DNA from: Candidatus Margulisiibacteriota bacterium
GTDB taxonomy: Bacteria > Margulisbacteria > WOR-1 > O2-12-FULL-45-9
Reading direction: 5' to 3'
Assembly (NCBI GenBank): GCA_018814265.1
Contig: JAHIZU010000142.1
Coordinates: forward strand, 1 to 13,725
Length of the DNA: 13,725 bases
The position numbers and the translations under genes are program-made. Every line of letters begins with the position of its first letter. The stretch's first letter is position 1. This document shows, one piece after another, positions 7,202 through 12,521 of the stretch. The notes beneath the pieces are model-generated. The model was not told the origin of the DNA, made no database searches, and saw only the letters and a list, made by a program, of their open reading frames with translations.

Positions 7202-8232
7202 TTTGTCCTCTTCATTATGTATCTGTTGTTATCCAGTTTTGCGAAGGGGGAAAAATCATACCTTTCGGTGGATTGCTCTTGGGTGGGTTTAAAAACTAAA
7301 AGATAAGAAACATCCTTTTTCTTGTGATCACTGATTATGTGTGGCACCAAATAAATTCTTGCCTGTAGGTGTGGCGCATAGTATGAACTAATAAGCCCAA
7401 ATTTAACTGGTTCTTTAGGCAATTTTTCTTTTGCAAAAACCAGAAAATCATAATATTCCTTTCCATAGGCAATTTCTCTTTTTTTCTCAATAGATTTGCC
7501 AAAATATTTGGCCAAATTATCTTTGAATATATTAAAATAATTGTAATCAGTATTTAATGCCAGCAATGACCAAAGGATAATGGTTAAAATGAATGTTTTT
7601 CTCGCGGTTTCATTAAGGCTAGAAAATAAGATTTTCTGATAATCATCGGATTTTTTCATTATTTTGATGAACTTAAAAATGAAAAATGCAATAAAACATA
7701 TACAAATAATCCAATAAAAATAAATATTGACTGATCTGCCAAAGATTGAACTGCTGGGAATCAGATTAATTGTGCTTCCAATTACCACCCGGCCATTTGG
7801 CCCCCAAAACTCCTGCCAGCCTGATTTAATGTGTGTCAAGAGGTTGCCTTCGATAATCTTTGCCTCTTTAATTTCCGCTATGGGTTCGGGATAAACCAGG
7901 AGACCTTTAATCCAGCCGATCCAATTTGGATTTTGCGATGCAACGTTAAAAACATAATTGTGTTCCCCTGCCTTGACTGAGAACCAAAGGCTTTTGGGTT
8001 GATTGAATTGCGCATCATAATGATTTGCCCAATAAAGGCGGGCCGTGCCACTTTGCTTAGCCTTTATTCTTAGTATCAACGTATTGTACTCGGCCGAATC
8101 AATCATGAGTTCGGGAGTTGAAAAATATGGCTGGCCTGAGACTGGTTGGAAGGGAATGGGGAGGTCCTTAGCAGGGGATGGGGAATGTAGGATTAAAGTA
8201 AAAGCCAAAATAAAGAATAATCTAGTAATCAT
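7198..8232 (-). CDS. Exported membrane-anchored protein with beta-rich N-terminal domain; companion of the GT-C enzyme
   Basis: I cannot name this 344-residue protein. It begins with a signal peptide (MITRLFFILAFTLILHSPSPA). Residues about 25-130 look like a beta-sandwich of carbohydrate-binding type: LMIDSAEYNTLILRIKAKQSGTARLYW, ordered as a strand-rich run with Trp/Tyr positions, then WIGWIKGLLVYP, where such domains usually have a G-x-I-x-x-L-R-x-x-P strand. Two membrane segments follow (about 169-189 and 212-227). The C-terminal domain (about 258-325) has YDFLVFAKEKLPKEPVKFGLI and YLVPHI, a small alpha/beta unit found beside GT39-like membrane proteins. It shares an ATGA overlap with the downstream GT-C gene, so the two probably work together at the outer face of the inner membrane. 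Codons are much more AT-rich than in the genes before 5800. No Shine-Dalgarno precedes the ATG, and a TATAAT box ends 8 bp upstream. Confidence 0.7.
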   Translation of the reverse strand: MITRLFFILAFTLILHSPSPAKDLPIPFQPVSGQPYFSTPELMIDSAEYNTLILRIKAKQSGTARLYWANHYDAQFNQPKSLWFSVKAGEHNYVFNVASQNPNWIGWIKGLLVYPEPIAEIKEAKIIEGNLLTHIKSGWQEFWGPNGRVVIGSTINLIPSSSIFGRSVNIYFYWIICICFIAFFIFKFIKIMKKSDDYQKILFSSLNETARKTFILTIILWSLLALNTDYNYFNIFKDNLAKYFGKSIEKKREIAYGKEYYDFLVFAKEKLPKEPVKFGLISSYYAPHLQARIYLVPHIISDHKKKDVSYLLVFKPTQEQSTERYDFSPFAKLDNNRYIMKRTK

Positions 8233-8240
8233 TTGTTAGT

Positions 8241-8269
8241 ATTATACCCCATAAATTATGAATGACCAA
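8241..8269 (-). promoter_or_regulatory. Sigma70-type promoter for the leftward operon (8232-5771)
   Basis: On the minus strand TTGGTC (8269-8264) is followed by a 17-bp spacer and a perfect TATAAT (8246-8241). The start codon is 8 bp after the -10 box, so transcription would begin at or within about two bases of the ATG, giving a leaderless message. The -35 match is only half of consensus. The upstream edge of the promoter lies one base from the target duplication of the insertion sequence. Confidence 0.55.
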
Positions 8270-8274
8270 ACTAG
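8270..8274. repeat. Target-site duplication ACTAG, left copy
   Basis: ACTAG at 8270-8274 recurs exactly at 9876-9880, directly outside the opposite end of the inverted repeats. Five-base duplications are normal for rve-type DDE transposition. The outer bases of the element immediately inside both copies are CG when read inward, which supports this boundary. Confidence 0.8.
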
Positions 8275-8337
8275 CGAATTAAATCATCTAAAATCTAACC
8301 GTAATCGGATACGTTAAATCATATAAATCTAACCGTA
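8275..8337 (+). repeat. Left terminal inverted repeat with two tandem sub-repeats
   Basis: The left end holds two near-identical direct copies of a box of the form AAATCAT-n-TAAATCTAACCGTAAT, starting at 8281 and 8316, thus 35 bp apart. The inner copy (8318-8337) reads ATCATATAAATCTAACCGTA. Its inverted partner at the right end differs at only two of twenty positions. Paired boxes at an end are most easily read as two transposase-binding sites; that function is inferred. Confidence 0.8.
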
Positions 8338-8616
8338 ATTACACATGAAGAAACGCGGTTTTGAGCGATTTTTTCGGTTAAGGGAATTGGTTGGTTTGGA
8401 AAAGATCAAGCGAGCCAGGAGAAAGAAGCCAAGATGGGCAAACTGTTTTGCCTGCGAACTGCCAGCACTTTACGGATGCCAACAGACTCAAGATTGGTCC
8501 CGGCAACTAAAAAGCCTGCTCCATGAGCAGAACATCATGTGATTAATAGCAGATCCCTTCGATAATCATCAAGAAAAGATGATAAGTCCGTCATAGGCGG
8601 ACAGGGAGGGATAAAA
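8338..8616 (+). other. Leader region of the insertion sequence, no convincing gene
   Basis: Between the left end and the transposase there are about 280 bp. An ATG frame at 8345-8542 would give a 65-residue, very basic peptide (MKKRGFERFFRLRELVGLEK onward) with no Shine-Dalgarno and no recognisable domain, so I do not call it a gene. Just before the transposase two small hairpins follow each other: ATCATC/GATGAT (8565-8583) and GTCCG/CGGAC (8586-8602). The ribosome site GGGAGG (8604-8609) comes directly after them. TCCCT at 8554-8558 could pair with AGGGA at 8603-8607 across both hairpins. Confidence 0.5.
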
Positions 8617-9819
8617 ATGGATTTTCACAGTCGGAGGCAATATTTAATGGGGTTAAGAGAAGATTACCTAAAAGCAACGAAGAAAGAGAAGACCAGGATT
8701 TTGAATGAATACACCAAAAACACCAGACATAACCGCAAATATGTGATCGCCATGTTGAATGCTGATGATGTTTGGGCAAATAACGGCGCGCGTAAGCTCA
8801 GACCGAAACGTTATGGCCCGGAAATCAATGCTCCTTTGGTTAAACTCTGGGGAATTTTCGATTTCCCTTGCGGTCAAAGGCTCAAACCCTGCATTACGGA
8901 AGAACTGGAAAGGCTAAGGGTGTTCGGGGAAATCAATCTCTCCGACAAGATCGCGGCGGAATTGAAGCAAATGAGCTCTGCCACAATTGATCGCCGGTTA
9001 AGGATTCCCAGACGAGCGGAACGCAAACGCCGGTTCAGCACAACCAGGCCGGGTTCACTGTTAAAGAAGAAAATACCGATAAGACTGACGGATTGGGACA
9101 CCCAAAAGGTGGGATTCTTGGAAGTTGATCTGGTAGCGCATTGCGGCAGCAGTGCCAGAGGAGACTTTCTCAATACTGCCAGCCTGACCGAGATTGCCAC
9201 TGGCTGGTGGGAAGGTGAGGCGATCATGGGCAAAGGGCAAAAAGTTACGCTCGAAGCCATCAAGCTGATGAAACAGCGAACGCCCTTCAAATGGCTGGGG
9301 CTGGATTCCGACAATGGCGGCGAATTTATCAATTATCCTTTGAGTGACTATTGCCACGATGAAAAACTCATCTTTACCAGAAGCCGGGAAAACAAAAAGA
9401 ACGACAATGCCTATGTCGAGCAAAAGAACTGGACGCACGTGCGCAAAGTCTTAGGCTACTTCCGCTACGACACCTCGATGGAGCAGACGATCATCAATTC
9501 TTTGTACCGTAACGAGCTCCGCCTCTACAAAAATTTCTTCCAGCCGATTATGAAGTTATCCAAAAAGACTCGCATCGGGTCCAAAAGGCACAGAAAATAT
9601 GAGCCAGCCAAAACGCCATTTAAAAGATTGATTGAATCAGACCAGATTGATGGGGCCACCAAGAGAGAACTTAAAGCCGTTTACCAAAAACTTAATCCTG
9701 CCGCCTTAAAAAGAGCTCTTGAAAGGAAAACACTCTTGTTGTACCAAACTTATCTATCCAAAAAGAAAGGCAAAATCCGGACAATGCCGGAACCAGAAAA
9801 GGAGGTTGTGTATGGTTAG
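8617..9819 (+). CDS. IS transposase, rve/DD35E integrase-type catalytic domain
   Basis: This is a 400-residue protein. The N-terminal 140 residues are basic and helical, with probable helix-turn-helix folds for end binding; STTRPGSLLKKKIPIR (141-156) links to the catalytic core. FLEVDLVAH gives Asp171, LGLDSDNGGEF gives Asp232 and NAYVEQKNW gives Glu268. The spacing Asp-60-Asp-35-Glu is the canonical DD35E arrangement of rve transposases. The segment FTRSRENKKNDNAYVEQKNW (253-272) is highly characteristic of IS481/ISNCY-like enzymes. About 130 residues of C-terminal region follow. GGGAGG at 8604-8609 lies 7 bp before the ATG. No frameshift or internal stop is present, so the enzyme should be functional. 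The stop codon lies inside the inner box of the right inverted repeat. Confidence 0.93.
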   Translation: MDFHSRRQYLMGLREDYLKATKKEKTRILNEYTKNTRHNRKYVIAMLNADDVWANNGARKLRPKRYGPEINAPLVKLWGIFDFPCGQRLKPCITEELERLRVFGEINLSDKIAAELKQMSSATIDRRLRIPRRAERKRRFSTTRPGSLLKKKIPIRLTDWDTQKVGFLEVDLVAHCGSSARGDFLNTASLTEIATGWWEGEAIMGKGQKVTLEAIKLMKQRTPFKWLGLDSDNGGEFINYPLSDYCHDEKLIFTRSRENKKNDNAYVEQKNWTHVRKVLGYFRYDTSMEQTIINSLYRNELRLYKNFFQPIMKLSKKTRIGSKRHRKYEPAKTPFKRLIESDQIDGATKRELKAVYQKLNPAALKRALERKTLLLYQTYLSKKKGKIRTMPEPEKEVVYG

Positions 9820-9875
9820 ATTTATGTGATAGAACGATACCCTGTTTCGGTCAGGTTCTTAGATGATTTGACACG
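9811..9875 (-). repeat. Right terminal inverted repeat with two sub-repeats
   Basis: Reverse-complemented, the end starts CGTGTCAAATCATCTAAG and contains an outer box (9845-9870; ending in GACCGAAA) and an inner box at 9811-9830 reading ATCACATAAATCTAACCATA. The inner box shares 18 of 20 bases with the left inner box; the two boxes are about 37 bp apart, against 35 on the left. The outer right box is more diverged from the left one, with one extra base and several substitutions. The inner box overlaps the last codons and stop of the transposase gene. Confidence 0.8.
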
Positions 9876-9880
9876 ACTAG
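9876..9880. repeat. Target-site duplication ACTAG, right copy
   Basis: This is an exact match of ACTAG at 8270-8274, directly after the outer base of the right inverted repeat. Confidence 0.8.
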
Positions 9881-9906
9881 AATGATAAAATAACCACCAA
9901 TTAATG

Positions 9907-9950
9907 TGACACATCCTGACGCCTTCTGACATGACAAAATGCCCCTTGAC
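9907..9950 (+). promoter_or_regulatory. Phased array of TGAC boxes, candidate operator
   Basis: TGAC occurs at 9907, 9917, 9927, 9932 and 9947 on the plus strand. Four of the five are separated by multiples of ten bases, so they face the same side of the helix; the fifth is offset by half a turn. The last one forms part of the -35 box TTGACA of the downstream promoter. Direct repeats that lead into a promoter suit a protein that binds head to tail, as excisionase/BldC-type proteins do. The first gene downstream encodes such a protein, so autoregulation is an obvious hypothesis. No binding is shown by sequence alone. Confidence 0.4.
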
Positions 9951-9973
9951 AACTAATGATATAGTGCTATACT
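9946..9973 (+). promoter_or_regulatory. Strong sigma70-type promoter of the export operon
   Basis: A perfect -35 box TTGACA (9946-9951), a 16-bp spacer and the -10 box TATACT (9968-9973) are present, with an extended -10 TGC directly before it (9965-9967). The ATG of the first gene is only 10 bp after the -10 box, so transcription should start within a few bases of the codon. No Shine-Dalgarno lies between. Confidence 0.75.
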
Positions 9974-9983
9974 TAAGCCAATC

Positions 9984-10232
9984 ATGCAAGTTCTCGAAAA
10001 CGAGATCTATACTTCGGAAGAAACCAAGTCTCTCCTCAAGATTTCTCAATCTACTTTTCTACGTTTGATCAAGAAGGGCGTTTTGCGTGCATATAAAGTT
10101 GGCGGGCAGTACCGCATCTTGGGGAAAGAGATATTGCATCTTGTGAGTCCCAAGCTCGAAGAAAAGGCAATTGGAGCGTATCGAACGGTAAGAAATGGTG
10201 TTAAGAGACGCTTAGAAAAGGTTAGTGATTAA
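9984..10232 (+). CDS. Small excisionase/BldC-type helix-turn-helix DNA-binding protein
   Basis: This 82-residue protein contains YTSEETKSLLKISQSTFLRL at 9-28, followed by IKKGVLRAYKVGGQYRI (29-45) and a short LGKEILHLV helix. That is the winged helix of the excisionase family/MerR-like HTH_17 group: recognition helix around SQSTFLRLIKKG, wing around KVGGQYRI. The last 30 residues are basic. Relatives include phage excisionases and developmental regulators such as BldC. The gene is the first of the export operon: its stop (10230-10232) touches the AAAGGGGG ribosome site of the Wza-like gene, so the two are co-transcribed. A role as local regulator of polysaccharide export fits better than a recombination role, because no integrase other than the IS transposase is present. 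The likely leaderless start argues for the ATG at 9984; no Shine-Dalgarno exists there. Confidence 0.8.
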   Translation: MQVLENEIYTSEETKSLLKISQSTFLRLIKKGVLRAYKVGGQYRILGKEILHLVSPKLEEKAIGAYRTVRNGVKRRLEKVSD

Positions 10233-10246
10233 AGGGGGATTAATAA

Positions 10247-11542
10247 ATGAGAGTCCTGTCAATATTAATAATTATTTGTTTGGTGCTTCCAATGACTCCA
10301 AATATGGCTGTGGCCCAGCTTTTACTCAATCCAACTGAGGTGTCTGGAGCAAATGCTCCACAGTCATACTCTGCGAAACCTGCCGGACAAACACCGCCCA
10401 GCGCATCAAAATCTTTATCGTCCAACTATATATCTCAGGGAAGCATTTTAGATTGGTACAAACTGGGGCCGGGTGATCAATTGGAAGTGCACCTCATAGT
10501 TGATGATAACGCCCTTGCTCTTGATTATCAGTTTGTAATAAATCCCGAAGGAAAAATATTTTTCCCGAATATTGGAGAAATTTATTTAATCAATTTATCG
10601 ATTAAACAGGCTAAAGCAGAGCTGACCAATGAAATTAAGAAGAAATACAAAGAAAGATTTGATCTCTCTTTAATGATTTCTCTTCCCAAAATGATAAAAA
10701 TTTATGTCACAGGGCAGGTGAGTGAGCCGGGTTTGAAAGTTATTTATGATGGCACAAAGATTTCGGATGTGATGAAGATTGCTGGGGTTGCGGCCGGCGG
10801 GTCAAATCGAAAAGTTTTTGTGAAACGTAATGGAAAGATCTTGAAAGTTGATCTTTATAAAATTTTATTAAAGGGGAATATTGATGCTGATATCAATGTG
10901 CAGATGGGGGATGTTATAGAAGTGCCCCCAATTGGATCTGCCAGGGTAACTGTTATGGGCGAAGTTCCCAGGCCTGGCCAATATGAGCTTCAGGATGACG
11001 AGCGATTAAAAGATGCCTTAGCCATGGCTGGTTATGTTGGTGCAAATTCAGCCCTTTCAGAAGTAGCGTATTTGAGGCGGAAACAGGGTGAGGATGATTT
11101 TGATAATTACAAATTAAATCTTTACAGTATGTTTGAAGGCAAGGACGAGTCGTTAAATTATGTTCTAGAAGATGGAGATATCATATTGGTCCCGGCAATC
11201 AAAGCGTATGTTTATGTTTATGGTGATGTTAATCAGGGAGGGCGATTTGATTATCAGCCAGGACAAAGACTTTCTGATTACATAAACATGGCTGCTGGTC
11301 CTTTAGCCAAAGCCAATTTGTCTGGTGTAACTGTTACCAGGCAGGAAAATGGGGAGCCACAGGTTTATCACATTGATGTTTCAAAGATACTTAAGCGAGG
11401 GATAGCAGATAAGGATATTGAGATTATGGCAGGGGATGTTATTAATGTTCCAGGAAATTTCTTTTATTTCTCTGATTTTGGGAGTTTTGCAAATACGATT
11501 CTTTTAGCACTAACACTTTATACAACAGTGGTGGGGAGGTAA
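10247..11542 (+). CDS. Polysaccharide export protein, Wza-like, with three SLBB repeats
   Basis: This 431-residue protein has an N-terminal signal peptide with an AVA-Q type cleavage site near residue 23 and a Pro/Ser-rich linker. The polysaccharide-export domain starts at YKLGPGDQLEVHL (71-83) and runs to about 155. Three SLBB-type beta-grasp repeats follow: about 150-228 (IKIYVTGQVSEPG), 233-317 (VTVMGEVPRPGQYEL) and 319-402 (AYVYVYGDVNQGGRF). Residues 411-430 form a hydrophobic or amphipathic last segment, in the place where Wza has its outer-membrane helix. These proteins form the ring channel that carries capsule or exopolysaccharide across the periplasm and outer membrane. No lipobox Cys is seen after the signal, unlike E. 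coli Wza. AAAGGGGG (10231-10238) sets the start. The Wzz-type partner follows after 4 bp. Confidence 0.92.
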   Translation: MRVLSILIIICLVLPMTPNMAVAQLLLNPTEVSGANAPQSYSAKPAGQTPPSASKSLSSNYISQGSILDWYKLGPGDQLEVHLIVDDNALALDYQFVINPEGKIFFPNIGEIYLINLSIKQAKAELTNEIKKKYKERFDLSLMISLPKMIKIYVTGQVSEPGLKVIYDGTKISDVMKIAGVAAGGSNRKVFVKRNGKILKVDLYKILLKGNIDADINVQMGDVIEVPPIGSARVTVMGEVPRPGQYELQDDERLKDALAMAGYVGANSALSEVAYLRRKQGEDDFDNYKLNLYSMFEGKDESLNYVLEDGDIILVPAIKAYVYVYGDVNQGGRFDYQPGQRLSDYINMAAGPLAKANLSGVTVTRQENGEPQVYHIDVSKILKRGIADKDIEIMAGDVINVPGNFFYFSDFGSFANTILLALTLYTTVVGR

Positions 11543-11546
11543 ATTT

Positions 11547-12491
11547 ATGGAAGACGAAATTAATCTGCGTGAGTACATCGAGGTGATTACAAAACGTTGG
11601 AAAACAATTGCTTTCATTGCATTAGGAATAGCGATGATAGTTTTTGTTTACAACTTGATGCAGCCGCCGGTTTATGATGCAAAAACAACCATAATGATTA
11701 GGTCTGGGGGAGGTTCTTCATTTTCTCAACTCGCTGGTTTAACTGCTTTGGCTGGGATAAATTTGCCTTCCGGCAAAGGGAGTTTGAGCGATTTAACCGA
11801 AATCCTTCAAAGTAAGGCTGTAGCAGAGAAGGTTTTAGAAGATTTAAAACTAAAGGAACGGATAGAAGATTTGGCTGATCCCCGCTTAAATCATCAAATA
11901 ATAGTTTCTAAGGTTAAAAACATGCTGAGTAAGCCAAAAATTAACGGGAACTTGATTGAATTAAATGTGGAAAATTCAGATCCTGAACTTGCTGCTGAAA
12001 TCGCAAATGGATTTGTTAATGCCCTTTCTTATTCCTGGAACAGGTTGAATTATACCGAAGCGCGCAAAAAGAGAGAGTATATAGAAAGTCAACTTCCGCG
12101 AGTTGAGAAAGATCTTAAGAAAGCAGAGCAACGATTAAAAAAGTTCACTTTATTATCTCCAAAAGGGGGTAATTCTAATTCAGAATTGATGGGCTTAGTC
12201 AGTGGAAGCCGGTCTGATGGGGTTGAGATTTCACGGCTCTCCAGGGAATTGGCTGTCCAGAATTCTGTTTACACTATGCTGCGTAATGAATACGAATCGG
12301 TAAAACTTGAGGAAAGCAAAGAAATTTCACTTTTTTCCGTGGTAGATCCTGCCGTCCCCCCGGATTCCAAATCCAAGCCAAAAATCAAAGTGAATACCAT
12401 AATCGGACTGGTTTTGGGACTATATTGTGGAACCATTGTTATTTTCTTTCAAGAATACTTAGAGAAACACAAGCAAAACCATAAGATCTGA
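11547..12491 (+). CDS. Wzz-type polysaccharide chain-length/co-polymerase protein without kinase domain
   Basis: This 314-residue protein has INLREYIEVITKRWKTI (5-21), the usual start of Wzz proteins, then a first membrane helix (about 20-37). The periplasmic part has coiled-coil-prone stretches (about 170-200 and 225-255). A Pro-rich VVDPAVPPDSKSKPK segment (265-279) leads into the second membrane helix (about 283-301) and a short basic tail. This topology is that of polysaccharide co-polymerases, which set chain length and contact the Wza channel. No Walker or tyrosine-kinase domain follows, so an autokinase, if present, is a separate gene outside the window. GGAGGT at 11535-11540 runs into the stop of the preceding gene and sets the start. 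Confidence 0.93.
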   Translation: MEDEINLREYIEVITKRWKTIAFIALGIAMIVFVYNLMQPPVYDAKTTIMIRSGGGSSFSQLAGLTALAGINLPSGKGSLSDLTEILQSKAVAEKVLEDLKLKERIEDLADPRLNHQIIVSKVKNMLSKPKINGNLIELNVENSDPELAAEIANGFVNALSYSWNRLNYTEARKKREYIESQLPRVEKDLKKAEQRLKKFTLLSPKGGNSNSELMGLVSGSRSDGVEISRLSRELAVQNSVYTMLRNEYESVKLEESKEISLFSVVDPAVPPDSKSKPKIKVNTIIGLVLGLYCGTIVIFFQEYLEKHKQNHKI

Positions 12492-12521
12492 ATATTGAAC
12501 TTTAAAAAGGAGAATCAGGGA

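Larger units (their letters stand above)
8275..9875 (+). mobile_element. Complete insertion sequence, about 1.6 kb, DD35E rve-type transposase
   Basis: The element is defined by matching ends and flanking ACTAG duplications. The left end reads CGAATTAAATCATCTAA; the right end, reverse-complemented, reads CGTGTCAAATCATCTAA (14 of 17 identical). Similarity continues inward to about 63-65 bp at both ends. It carries one full-length transposase gene on the plus strand and about 280 bp of leader. Intact ends, duplication and gene point to a fairly recent, possibly still active insertion. The family cannot be fixed without a database; the transposase resembles IS481/ISNCY-type rve enzymes. The element sits between two divergently transcribed operons. 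Confidence 0.85.

Noticed and set aside
8281..8340. Two similar repeats 35 bp apart as a start of a CRISPR array
   Set aside because: There are only two copies, and inverted copies occur at 9811-9870 around a transposase; they are the ends of an insertion sequence.
8345..8542. A 65-codon open frame inside the insertion sequence
   Set aside because: It has no ribosome site and no recognisable domain, starts directly after the inner end repeat, and its strongly basic composition gives no family match. Not enough to call a gene.
9868..9891. Outward promoter at the right end of the insertion sequence driving the export operon
   Set aside because: TTGACA is present at 9868-9873, but the nearest -10-like box (TAAAAT, 9886-9891) is only 12 bp away and no better one lies at 16-18 bp. 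The separate promoter at 9946-9973 is far better.
10247..10330. Lipoprotein signal on the Wza-like protein
   Set aside because: The only Cys (residue 11) lies inside the hydrophobic core without a proper lipobox; an AVA-Q signal peptidase I site fits better.
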